Source of the DNA: Zarea fungicola
Taxonomy: Eukaryota; Ascomycota; Sordariomycetes; Hypocreales; Cordycipitaceae
Reading direction: 5' to 3'
DNA: 64,000 nt
Assembly: GCA_900169235.1 (NCBI GenBank)
Contig: FWCC01000141.1
Span: forward strand, 132,284 to 196,283
Position 1 is the stretch's first letter. Each line of letters opens with the position of its first letter. Below are positions 33,129-44,429 of the stretch, piece after piece. The position numbers and the translations under genes are program-made. Under the pieces are notes generated by a model, which was given only the letters and a program-made list of their open reading frames with translations, was not told the DNA's origin and did not search any database.

Positions 33129-35070
33129 TCATTCATCCGCCAGTGTTGCAGGCCCCCAAATCGGAAAATACTCGGCCAAGAACCCTTCCACGGCAAGCTC
33201 CCTCTCAAAGCCCGTTCCAAACGCGCGCCGAAACACAGCCTGATAATACTCTTCGTGTCGCACGGAGCGCATCGCCTTGGTATACTCCCAGTACGCCGGA
33301 TAAAAGCCCGCAAACTGCCAGTCCACGATGCCCGAGAGCCTCCCCGCGTCGACGAGAATATTCGAGGGATGAAGATCGGCATGCGTAAACACGATTCCAT
33401 GCTCGCGCGCATGCGCATCCGGAAAGACTTTTAACAGGTCTGTTGTACATCCACGCGTGATTTGCCTGTTGAATTCGGTTTCAGTCGTATACGGCCCGCA
33501 GCCATTAGACGACGACGACACGCGAGGATCTTGTATGCGCCCGCCGGACGCACTCGCAATTGTAAACGGCGACAGATTCGGGATATCTCGATACTCTTCC
33601 AGCGCAGTGGCGAGGTCTTCGGCCAGCTGGTGGCGTTCCGGGTACGTCATCCTGTTTATCACTTCATCCAGACGCCGACCAGGCAAGCCCGTCATGATGA
33701 GCCACGGCTTCCCATCGGCGACGAGGGGCAGCAAATCGACAAAAAGCGGCGACGGGACCGAGGGCGCATACCGCTCCAGTAGCTTCAACGCCGCCGGCTC
33801 GCCGCGCGCATCGCCACAAAACTTGGCATAGAGACCAAAGGGGAGACTATACACAATCTCGGAGATGGTGCTCTGCTGTCCCCGGCAGATGAGCTGCCTA
33901 TAGACCCAGCGCCGGAGAGTGGCGGGGACCATGTGCCAGATGAGGCGAAAGAGCACCTGCCATTTCCGACTCCAGTATACTTTGTTGGGGTTTATTGTCA
34001 ACAAAGTTGCGAGGAAAAATTCATTCAGCAGGGGTTAGACGTACAGTGTGATTCAGGTGGTGGCCATGGCTTGGCAACCTCTCTCTCTGCATCATTCGGG
34101 GTGGTTGCTCGCGCAAGGCGGCTGTGCAAATCCAGAAGAAAAGGACTCGGGAGTGGAAGTCGATCGGGATCCTCGGTGCGCAGGGTGCATTCAAAGAAAC
34201 AATGGTGCTGGGTTTCATCTTGATCAAGCAAGGATTCCTCTGAATGAAATCCAAAGACGTTGTACTGCGCAAGTGGCATGTCAGTACACGAAACAGAAAC
34301 AATGCCAAATAATAAATACCATAGTTAAACAAGGAATAATAAATGAAAAAAATACCTTTTGCTCTGCTACTGCATCCTTTGCAGGGATTTCCGCGCCCTC
34401 TGCAGGAACCGGAACAAGCCAAACGTCTCTGGCGCAGAGTGCCTGTCCAACCCCCGGGCCAAGGAGCATGGCATTGCGCAGCTGCATTTCAGCCGCGGGG
34501 TCAGAGAGAAGCCGTCGCAACTGCCGCGCATGATGCGGCATAAGAAAGGCCTCGAAACAAGCAATGATGGGCGCATTGTCGTCCGGGGCCGCCCACAACC
34601 TCAACAAAGCCGGGGAGATGAGGTGGAATGGTTGAGGTGCCTTTGACATCAGGCCATCACTGTCATCATCAGTGTCGCCACCCGTCAAGCAGCATCGGCC
34701 ATTGTCGCGCAGCTGGAGGGCGTGGTGAACATGGTTATCCACAGCCACTGGTTCCGACACTGCAGCAAGGCTTTTATCAGTTTCTGGTGGAGGTGGTGGT
34801 AGTCTTGTCCAACGTACAGAGTTCCAGCACCCTGTACCAATCGTGCTTCAGCCCGCGCAGGGCTTCTTCCAGCGGCATGTCCTCGTCATCCTCGTCGTCC
34901 TCGTCGCCGTCACCGTCGCCACATTTGTTCGCGCGACGCAGAATCTCGCTGGCCGCATTCTCAGCGTCGTAGGAATAGACGAGAAATGTCTGTATGAGAG
35001 TCTTTTTTTCGACGGGCGACAATTTGGATCTGGCAATCAACTTTTCGGCTCTGTTTGCCAGCAAGCCCAT
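33129..35070 (-). CDS. HNH-like N-terminal domain fused to an APH-type phosphotransferase
   Basis: Four exons (minus): 34818-35070, 34356-34759, 34045-34264, 33129-33979; 575 residues. Three introns of 58-91 nt with GTACGT, GTATTT and GTACGT donors join the frames. The second half (from about residue 330) is an APH/choline-kinase-like phosphotransferase: HADLHPSNIL is the catalytic loop and GIVDWQFAGFYP the metal-binding aspartate motif. The first part has an acidic helical segment (residues about 60-72), then RDNGRCCLTGG and FHLISPALL. These look like the start of a fungal HNH-type endonuclease domain. The later position where HNH proteins carry a His reads LLGPGVGQAL, so nuclease activity is doubtful. 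APH-family proteins phosphorylate small molecules. It lies directly upstream of, and in the same direction as, the NLR-like gene. Confidence 0.8.
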
Positions 35071-35580
35071 TGTACATGTTGAAGGGATACTTTCACATCT
35101 CCAGACCCGTTCGTGCCCTTGAAATTGGTTCGAAAAGGCTAGCTGAAGACGAGTCTCAGATGAGTCTTGACGTCACACGTGATGGAAAGGTGGCTCAGTG
35201 AGGCTCAGCACGAGGGACAGCAGATGAAGCTGAATTATGGATAAAAAAAGAAAGTACAGAGTAAAGTGGAATATGAGTAAAGTGGAATGTATTTTTCCCC
35301 GCCTGATGTTTAAAAAAGTAAAATCAAATTTCCCCAAGATTTGGTCCTCGCTCAAGTGTATCCATCATCCCAATTTTTGGGGTACGCCAACGCACAAAAT
35401 TGCGCCACAACTGAAGCACCTAGTAAACGCCATCCATGCCACCACTTTTTTTTTTAAATAACAAAACACCATTCTGCCAAAAGCAAACAGTGGTGATAAT
35501 TTGCATGAACTCCTGGGTGATGCGCATCTGTGTGAATAGCTTCACAGAATTAAAAAAATGCGCCGTTGGGGAGCTCAAGG
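35071..35580. other. intergenic region
   Basis: AT-rich, 510 bp, no supported gene. It should contain the promoter of the kinase-like gene. Confidence 0.45.
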
Positions 35581-36234
35581 TCAAAAAACGCAAAACGCAC
35601 TGTCGATTTCCCGGCGCAGATCCCGTAGCTTTATCTTCTTCTCCTTGACCAGGTATTTGTTATTCGAGGCAAGCGCCAATGCCTCCTGCTCGAGATCCTT
35701 TATCGAGTAGCCCGGCGACACGCTAATGTAGCCCTCATTGTCCAGCTCGTAGAGCACCTGCAGCAGCCAGGCCTGGCAGCTCAGCCGACCAAAGTAGTCC
35801 GAGTCCTGCAGCTTCACGGCCGGCTGGCTCCCCGTGCCAATGCGCTCCCGCAAGGCGTCGTGCAGGTCGGGTGCCATGTCGGCAATCTTGACGACGGCCA
35901 TGGCGGCCTGCGAATACATCATGTCGGTCGACTCGTAGGTGTGGTATGTCCACGCAGCGGCGGCCAGGCCATGGGGGGCAATGTAAAAGAGCCAGCCATG
36001 GTTGTCGCTGATGTGCAGATACAGAGCCCACTGCCAGATGTTGTTGCTGGCGCTTTGGACAGTGGCCGTGGTCAGGACAATGTAGAGGGCATTGATGTCC
36101 AGGCGCAGCTGGATCGTAGGATCGAGTGAGGTAAAGGCAGACCGTGGAGCGGCAGCTTCATTGCTGGGTGATGATGTCAAGGCTGTTGGCAATCCGTCCT
36201 CCAGGCTGCTGGGTCTGGCTTGGGCTGCAGCCAT
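35581..36234 (-). CDS. fungal protein of unknown function
   Basis: Single frame of 217 residues from the ATG at 36234 (the frame is open for another 126 bases without an ATG). The sequence is well formed: a Ser/Ala-rich N-terminal 45 residues, then a compact helical domain with WQWALYLHISDNHGWLFYIAP, TYESTDMMYSQAAM, CQAWLLQVLYELDNEGYISV and a Lys/Arg-rich C-terminal helix. It looks like a conserved globular domain but I cannot name it. There is no signal peptide and no clear membrane segment despite aromatic stretches. Function unknown. Confidence 0.65.
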   Translation of the reverse strand: MAAAQARPSSLEDGLPTALTSSPSNEAAAPRSAFTSLDPTIQLRLDINALYIVLTTATVQSASNNIWQWALYLHISDNHGWLFYIAPHGLAAAAWTYHTYESTDMMYSQAAMAVVKIADMAPDLHDALRERIGTGSQPAVKLQDSDYFGRLSCQAWLLQVLYELDNEGYISVSPGYSIKDLEQEALALASNNKYLVKEKKIKLRDLRREIDSAFCVF

Positions 36235-38079
36235 GTTGAGGCACGTGGTGCGCTCACGGTTGTCTTGGGCGGAGAGCAAAGACGCATACGACGGACGGCG
36301 GGGTTCGAGAAAAGACGGCAAAAAGGACGTGTATGGTTCAGAGCATCCTTTACCGGTCAATGTATATAAGCAAACGGGTGGTGTAGTTGTATTTAAATGA
36401 GAGGCGGCCTCTGGACTAGTTGAAAGAGTTACTACAGAGTGCTAGTACTGGTGCATCTGGGGTAACACACGGGTCCAGTAGCTGACGTTGGGGTCATCAG
36501 GCGGAGGAGACAACTAATAAGTTAAAACTAATAATACTCCATGTTAGCCGGCATCCACATATTATCTGTCCACCTAGTATTGATTCCAGGTCCCGTCCTC
36601 CACCACGCTGGTTGTGTGTCACTGGGCGGGAGCTATACTGCACTAGGCAGATGTAGGCAAGCAGACTGCTTTCCCTTGCTTTTGGTGGGCAATCGCCTAG
36701 TTACTAGCTAGCCTAGCCTTGTCTTGAAAGAGACCCTTGGATACGAGGCAGCGGGAGCAACGTTTGCGTGACTCGTGAGCGACGTAGCGAGCTGGATCTG
36801 ACAGACATGGGCAGACAGTAGTCCCAGGGTCCATGAGACTACGAGGGGTGGGCGAGCATATTGGTGGCGTGGCGTCATGTACAACTGTGGCTGACGGGCG
36901 CAGAGCAGCTGGGCAGGCCCTCTCTGGAAACCTGGAGGCATTGGGTCTTTATCGGGAGGGGCACAAGTGAGACTTGTAGGCAGACTTGGGAGAGCAAGAT
37001 GGCAGATGCTGCAAGGCTAGCACGACGTTGGGCTATTCTGCGTTTGATCCAACACCCACCACAGTGGCAAGCCTCCAGTAAAGGTGGCTACCAGTAAATC
37101 AAGGTACTGGTTGCAGCATGTTGGGCGTTGGGATCCATGTACACAGTACCGGCTGTAACAGCACCTTGTTCCATCTCCCGTCTTGGATCTCGCAAGGATG
37201 ACGGAATATTTGGCACTCACATCATATCCATTATACCTGTACTGGTCAATAATACCGGCAATACTACATCCAACCGTTGGCGCCCATTAAAGTGACCTGC
37301 CCCGAGATTAATGATGCCCCAAACAGCTAATGATTTGCGTCGAGGCTTGGACAGACTAGGACAGACTAGGACGCTGCAAGTTTCCGCCAATGGCGGCCCC
37401 TAGAGAATTACCCCAGAGCCACTAACCGGCGCCGCCGTAATAGGGCGGCATACAAATCACAAGGAATACCCTGCGTTTTTAGACTAGAAAGATGGAGATT
37501 GACAAGGTGTTGCACTTTGAGCCCCGAAATGGCTTGCCCAGGAACAAAGACCAACAGTCGCATTCAGCAGTGACTTTTAACTGCTGTTGTCGCTTGCGTA
37601 TCAGTGACAGTTGCAAAGTACTCATCAAGGGAACCTTTTAATCATTGAACTCCCCTCAGGGGCTGTCCTCGTTATGGTAGAAGAATGCATTGCATCGCTG
37701 TGGCAAGAATAACTGATTTGGTCACACAATCTAGAAAAGGAAAAAAACAAAGAAAAAGAAAAAGAAAAAAAGAAGAAAAGGAAGAAAGAAAGAAATCTCA
37801 ATTATTAACAACTCCATTTATAATAGAATCGAGAGTCCGTGGCATATGTGGACCATGTCTGTCTGCGGGATAACAGGTGATCGGCAGGCCAGTTCTACAA
37901 GTAGCCTCTAAATCGCAAACTACATTGCAGCTGAATGATAACCAATCGTGGCACACTCTCCTGCACCAGATTGCATTCCTTCTTATTCTAAGCAACGAAG
38001 AAAATTGTCCTAGCTCACTTTTGGTTCATCTCCGAAAAACAATGAGCATTTCAGGAGCCATTCTAACGCCTCTGACCAT
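36235..38079. other. gene-poor stretch, no supported gene
   Basis: About 1.8 kb. The only conspicuous element is a strand-asymmetric polypurine tract (AAG/AAAG-rich) at about 37735-37797. Other frames are short and featureless. Confidence 0.5.
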
Positions 38080-40776
38080 TCACATGACTTTGAACGGTGT
38101 GCGCCCTGTGAATACTGTCCTTGGAACACCTAGTTCCTGCAGCATTTTAGTGACAATTGACACGATGGATAAATCCAATACTGACATCTGTTAGTCGCCA
38201 GTAATGGTTTTGCTTTACTAGGTAAGTACCTGCCTTTTGAAACGATGAGCGAAGCGATGACACCATAGCTCTCATCACGCTGGCTCGTGGAGGAGATTAC
38301 GGCAAGCTGGCGCACTAATACGCCACGTTCAAATGATTATTAGTCTGCTCAAGATTGCCAAAAATATAGATGCATACCTGGAAAAACAATCTCAGGCTGG
38401 CCCGCCATTGGGGATTGGAATGCTGCCCAGAGGCCCCATCCAAATTCAGATTTGTCTCTTAATTCACGACTTGAGTGAGAAACATGGTTAGCATTCAGAC
38501 CACTCATTTCAACTCGAAACAGATGACACTGTAAACTTACTCCTGTCTGTACCTGTCTCGGCTTTCTGGCTCTCCAAACTTGAACGGTGTAATCATGATG
38601 GCGTTGTCGCCAAAGATGGCTTCAATAAACCTCTGAAACTCCTCGCGCTTTGATCAAACAGTGGAAAAGTGCTCTTCAGTCATGTTACTGCCTACCTTCC
38701 AGCGGAATCTGGACAGTGGATTGACGTACGGAGGCCGGCCGAACTTTGCTCTATACTCGTCTCGAAACGAGACTCTCTCGTGAAACTGGCCCCAGACCAC
38801 ATAATCATAAAAGACCTACGCCGAGTGAGTAGTCCAATATTTGAGTTGATCTATTGCGACACCTACCTCCTGAATATAGTCCTCGTAGACTTCGTCTGAG
38901 CCGGGATTGGTCTTTTTCCATTCTTCGTGAAAGTTGACATGGCGCCTTTTCACGCCCAAAACTTTTTCCAGTGCTGCGACCGCCTTGTCATACAGATCTT
39001 GGGCAGCTTGCTCCTCCACGGGGGATAAATGGGTTGGGTAGATTATTGTCAGGGTCGCAGGAAGTGTCTCCTTCTCAGTGGCTCCTGATGCTACCTCAAC
39101 ATTGTAGAGATGGCCGGAGACGGTTGCAAGGATCTTCTTGAAAGAATTCCTATAGCATCCAGGTCTCTAGAGACACCGGGTGGTTAGTAAAAGCTCATAG
39201 CATCGAGGTCTGTCGTGTCTTGCAGTATTCTCAGCCTTACCGGTGAATGACGACTGTTCCATCAACACTTGGCGCACCTCTAGGCGGTCGCAGTCCATAT
39301 ACAGACTGACCTTCAGCTGGCTCCCGTACACTCCCTCCGGCTGCAACTGCATTAGAAACGAGCGCCCAGTGAAGGGTTTTCAGATAACTTGTCTTGAAAC
39401 TTACTGTCCGTACCAACAGTAAAGTCAATCCAATCATAAGCGCCCGCTGCAGCGCCCGATACCATCTCCGCGAGGATTCCACGGAGCATGAAAGTCAACA
39501 AAGTCGCCTGTAGGATCCTCTGCATCCGCAAATTGGCTCAATCCCGTTTTGCCGACAATTATGGCGCCAACATTGAGTAGTTTCTGGACTGCAGGGGCGC
39601 TCTTGGCCTTTGCACCATAAAAGCCCCCATACGACAAGCAGGAGGCAAAGGTCTTTATCCCAACAATATCGATATTATCCTTTATGGCGACTCTGAGTCC
39701 ATTTAATGGCTTTTCCGGTGTCGTGGTATGATGTAGACGAGATGGTACAGCAATAGCTCTGTTTGGGCTGCCATCCGTGGTCGCAGCTGCGAGGTACTTG
39801 ATGCTAAATGATGGGTTAGTGGCGGGGATAGTTGGTGGACATGGGGACATTCAAATAACGTACATCTGAAAAGGGGATTGCACTAGAGACGGGACAAACG
39901 CGCCGTGATTATCAGGGAATATTTTCTGACTGGCAGCAGACCGTCGGTCGTAGCAAAGTACGGTCCCTCAGCAATGATATCAGCTGGGAGCAGAGATGCA
40001 TGAGTCAGAGCAACCCATTCGGTACCCAGCGATTGTAAGCGACTTGCAAGCTCGGGCGTTGGAGAATGGCTGGTGGCATTGTCTCCATGATGTACAATCA
40101 CTACACAGGCCAGGAAGTGGCGATCCCAGACATCATCGTGTTCCTCAAAACGACGTATTGTATCCTCTAGATCATCTAGAGAGAGCTCCGAGACACCATC
40201 GGCCAGGGCAATGAGGGTGGTCGGAATTCAACCTGCTGGAACTTGGAGGCGGAGGGGTGCTGCGTCCAGGTTAGACTGATGCGACAGGGAAGAGGCCGAA
40301 CAGGAAAGACCAGCGGAGCAAGCCATTCCATATCATCGGCCCAGGCTGAGATGATGGAATATGAAGAGACGGAAACTCACCAGCTCATCAGATAAAGAGA
40401 CGAAAGATCCTGAAGGGAGGTGGCCAGTTACGGTGATTGGCAAAAGTCCTTGGCGGTCGGATCCTGCGTCGCTCTGGTCGCAGTGCGGGTGGTGCACGCT
40501 AATGAGGGTAGGTTGATTGCTGCTTGATTTGGCTGCGTGTTCCGACGGCTGCAAGGTCATGGCGAGCATCCAAACGAGGTCGACGAAGACGAGAAGATGT
40601 GGGAGCAACGGTCGATGAAGCCGTCTAGTGGTGACCGGGATGGACGTCGGGTTCGATGACCAGTGTTCATTTTTGTAAGCGGTCTGCATTTCAGTCATTC
40701 TGCGTCTGGCTACACAGGTCCGTAGTTGTGCGGCAAAAGAGTTGGGCCATTGATCACTGTTTCTGTGGGCAATCAT
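38080..40776 (-). pseudogene. decayed amidase-signature gene with N-terminal extra domain
   Basis: Segments of a fungal amidase are recognisable in order on the minus strand. First comes an N-terminal region (LLPITVTGHLPSGSF, about 40.4 kb) and a helical part (EEHDDVWDRHFLA). The amidase core follows with catalytic Lys (GLRVAIKDNIDI), nucleophile motif TDTGGSVR formed across an intron, and C-terminal exons to a stop at 38080-38082. Many splice sites are still good (GTACGT near 39872, GTAAGT near 39405). The gene is broken. Frame changes are needed near 40220-40230, 39925-39940 and 39120-39170. Between RGDG and GAAAGAYDW (about 39453-39464) the glycine/serine stretch carrying the cis-serine is missing, with a frame change. 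The enzyme would lack its Ser-cisSer-Lys triad. Confidence 0.75.
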
Positions 40777-43679
40777 GCGGCTTGTTTACGTGGTACAGGC
40801 AGTCAGCAGTGGTACAGAGAATGCTCCCGCAGGAGGATGGGACGGCAGATGGCCTGTTACGCAGGCACCTTGGTTGGATTGCAGCCCAATGTGAAATGAA
40901 GGGAATATCTTGAGAAAAGTAAATTCACGTGATCTTTGTTGTTTCAATGAAACGAGTCTACGCTCGAGCAGCCATGAAATGGATGGGTTCAAGAGTGAAT
41001 TCGGGACGAAGGGGGGACCAGATGTCACAAGAAAAAAGGAGGGGTATCGTTCAAGTAGAGCTTGAAGCTATTTTCCAATCGATGGCTTCATGAAATTTGA
41101 TTCATGAAATTTGATTCATCAAGTGATGTCGGACAAATATTAAAAGGGGGGGTTGAGACGTAATTTCACCATCTCTCATGATAATACTGTTCCTCTGGCT
41201 ACAAGTTACAGTTGTGAGAAGAAGAAGCTTATCCCAGTGTGTACATTACAAGGGCTAGTAGCTTCACTCCGTTCATACGCCTAAATAACAATGTAGTCCC
41301 CTGTTGAATACGCGGGTTCTGTATAGTGAACGATGTCGAAATCCGCGACATTAGAGGCCTCGAGTCTGAGTTTAATCTGGACACTCACAGCTTTGAGCTC
41401 ATCACCAGACCAAGCTGACTAACAAGGACTTTGAGAATGATGAGTGTATCCGACGACAACATTACCCGAAAGAATTGATATTGTTTCCAGGAAGCTCGGC
41501 ACACCCCGTGTCGTGCCCTTTGAGCTCACGGTGAGTCAAAGCGACGACGAATATCATAGCAGCACATAGTGGCCAGCATTCTTTGACTCTGTCGCATCGA
41601 CTCTCCAGTCCACAAAGTAAAGGATTCGGCTGTGGTCGCAAGAGAAAGCCTCTGTGGCAGCTCACATTGGTAGATGACACTGGACTTTTTTTATTTTTTA
41701 TTTTTTCAATCGATGCTCGTCCCGTTGACTTTGTGGACACGTTTGCCACCCTCCCACCCGTTTATTTCCATATTAATCGCAGCTCATCTTTAGACCAGAC
41801 ACCTGAATCCAATGCTCAGAGAATATGGTACCACGTAAAGGAAGAGGCCTCTCAATTGCTTCAGAACCGATTCCAAGTTTAAAGTGAGCCACTTTTTATA
41901 CCTCCATGTAACCCAATTTACGCTTGTCTTTGGATACCGGATTATGCTTGCCGTAACATTGTACCAACAGATTGACTTACTATTGCATAGCGTTTGGAGA
42001 CCTCTTCTTGGCCCTGTGCGAGATTCCCTCTTACTCTTGGAGACTACTGTGAGGGCGCGATTAATACGGCACTGGTATTCGAGGGCAAGGCACTTGGCAT
42101 ATATGATGAATGACGTGATGCAGCGACGCCGCAATGTCTAGTGAGCGTTGGTTGTTAGCCCACAGACAGCGCAGTTGATCCAGACAGCTGAGCTGCATGT
42201 AATAAAATCGGCTGGCGAGAGATGCATTAATTCCTTTATTTAATTTATTTAATTCATCTACTTTATCTAATTTATTAATCCCTGCTAAAGGTGTTGATTT
42301 AATACGCTTCCTTTGGTGCTGAGGATGGAGTACCAACTACTCTAACGCGTGCTAATTGTAATAAAACGGTCCCAAGGTCCTGACTGTTTCTAAGCCTTGG
42401 AGAAGCTTAAATTTAGGTTGATTATGCGATCCCTAGTGTACTTGCTCCTTTTCAAGGAATCTTAAATTTATAAGCGTGTGTTAACTGTGCGGACGCTAGC
42501 TTACCCGGTACTTGATTGTTCTCTTTAACGATGACGATCTTGTTGAGGTCAACAGACAGCTTGATTGTTTATAGGGCATAGCTAACACGTCTATTTGCTT
42601 AGTCTTGAGCTGGACATGGAGACTGAAGAATAAAGTAAAGTAAAGTAAATTGTAATAGGGCAGCATGTACTCTGTACCGTCCTCTGTGTGTCAGTACACT
42701 GTACACTGTGGCGCCTCCTAGAGCGTCAATGGGCCAATGACAGCCACCCATCCCTGTGCTCTCTGCCATTGTCAAACATGCAGCGTTTCGTCGTCACAGA
42801 CAGTCGACAGGCAATCTCCAGCATCTCGTCGCAATATGTCCCTTCTGAGCCGACCGTAACCAAGTTGGGATAAAAGGTGTGGCCGCCTCGTGCTTCACCT
42901 AATGCCATGCCAATCCAACCAAAGAACGAACGGAATCGATTGGTCGGGACATGATTTGACCTGTTTGAAACAAGACCTATTTCTGGCGGCCCATGGGAAG
43001 CGGTGCTAGGCTGGACTGTACATGTTTCACCCTCATGCCACAGTGCTCCTGCCATGGCCGCCATTGGCATGCTGGCTGCCCCCGCTGGTTGCCATACAGC
43101 TTGCAAGCTTGGAAAGCTTGGCTACTTTAATCCATCATGTCCTCAGTTCACGGCTCCATCTTTGCATCCTCATCACTGCTTTTTTGCAGACCCGAGTGTG
43201 ACTATTGAGCCTTGCTAGACCTGGCCGCTGTCGCACAAGCACCAACGCAATCCTGAGACAATTCGACTGCGGCGTCGGAATCGCATGACGACCAAGGATA
43301 AAAGGATAGGTAGGTCAACAGCGTCATTTGATTTTTACAAATATTTCATTATTTGCATTTTATATTTATGCTTGTTCTGCTTTGCCTTCCAAATACTAAT
43401 GATTCGTTTCAATCAGAGACTTTTATTTGGAACTGCGTGTGGCATGTGCTAGTGCCGTACGCATCTGTCCAACCTGCGACAACCATTGTTTCGGGTTGCC
43501 TCCCACGAACCATCCCTGGTTGACTGCTCAATAATTTGTCCAGATTTTACCAAAATTCTTCCCAAACACACTCTACGTCATAGAGGATTTCCTGGCGTCA
43601 AGTCTCAAGTCTCTCGGGGCGACGAGCCTCGCTGCTCTCCACTCTCAACTCAACTCTAGCACGATAAGCCAGCAGCAAC
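40777..43679. other. long intergenic region, no supported gene
   Basis: About 2.9 kb. It includes a short AT-rich TTTAATT-type repeat at about 42230-42275, pentamer-like repeats (aaagtaaagtaaagtaaa) near 42630, and small frames without recognisable content. Much of the stretch looks like degraded non-coding DNA. Confidence 0.5.
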
Positions 43680-44429
43680 ATGTGTCGCAGCACTTTACTG
43701 GCCTGTGCCATGGCACTACTCGCTACGGGTGCGCAGAGCACATTTCTGACGCTGTCGGCGGTGGAAATGATAGCGTCGTTTACGGTGCCGCTGAGCTGCA
43801 TCTTTGCCTACAACACGCCCATTACGGGGTGCGAGCTGAGCGACCTGACCACGGGGCAGTGCTCGGGGAGCTGCCAGCAGAGCCTGATGCGCGTCGAGAC
43901 CAACATCAGGGCGTCGTGCGATTTTGGGGATGCGCAGCCGAATTCGCTGCTGTGGGAGGCGCAGAGGGGGAATCTTGTCCGTGCCCTTTGCCAGGTACAG
44001 CCCACGGCGGCGAAACCTTCTTCTTCGAGCCGAACGGCTGTTACACCCTCTCCGTCTCCCACGAAAAACACGGCTACGAGGTCGACACCAACTGGGCAAA
44101 GGTCAACGGCCGAGGACAGTTCGACTCGGTCGACGCCGACGCCGACGCCGACACCAACGCCATCGCCGACAAGCAGCTCTCCTTCATCTAGTCCTACCAC
44201 GTCGGAGAGTGCACCTGCTCCTACCACGGAGCAAAGTTCATCGTCGAGCAAACCAAAAACGACGTCGACGCTATCGACAGTCACACAGCCCGGGCGAAAT
44301 CCGGAGGCAGGGGCGGGAGATCCGTTTGCCAATGCGCCTCAATCGAATTCATCTTCCTCTTCTTTGAGTAGGACGGGATATTGTGTGTGGAGTTTTATGG
44401 CAGTTTTGATCATCATGGGGCTCTTGTAA
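43680..44429 (+). CDS. secreted Ser/Thr/Pro-rich protein, probably GPI-anchored
   Basis: Single exon, 249 residues, ATG at 43680 followed by a signal peptide (residues 1 to about 20). A short Cys-containing domain (about 38-105; PITGCELSDL, QCSGSCQQSL, IRASCDF, LCQVQP) is of the kind found in fungal surface proteins. A long low-complexity region (about 110-225) of Ser, Thr and Pro follows, with a TPTPTPTPT run, expected to be heavily O-mannosylated. The C-terminus has a small-residue stretch followed by a hydrophobic tail (YCVWSFMAVLIIMGLL), as in GPI-anchor signals. It is probably a cell-wall or plasma-membrane glycoprotein. The repeats generate long mirror frames that are not genes. Confidence 0.8.
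   Translation: MCRSTLLACAMALLATGAQSTFLTLSAVEMIASFTVPLSCIFAYNTPITGCELSDLTTGQCSGSCQQSLMRVETNIRASCDFGDAQPNSLLWEAQRGNLVRALCQVQPTAAKPSSSSRTAVTPSPSPTKNTATRSTPTGQRSTAEDSSTRSTPTPTPTPTPSPTSSSPSSSPTTSESAPAPTTEQSSSSSKPKTTSTLSTVTQPGRNPEAGAGDPFANAPQSNSSSSSLSRTGYCVWSFMAVLIIMGLL

Noticed and set aside
43808..44332. Minus-strand frame rich in Val/Gly/Asp over the Ser/Thr-rich gene
   Set aside because: A mirror of the TPTPTP-type repeat of the plus-strand GPI protein.
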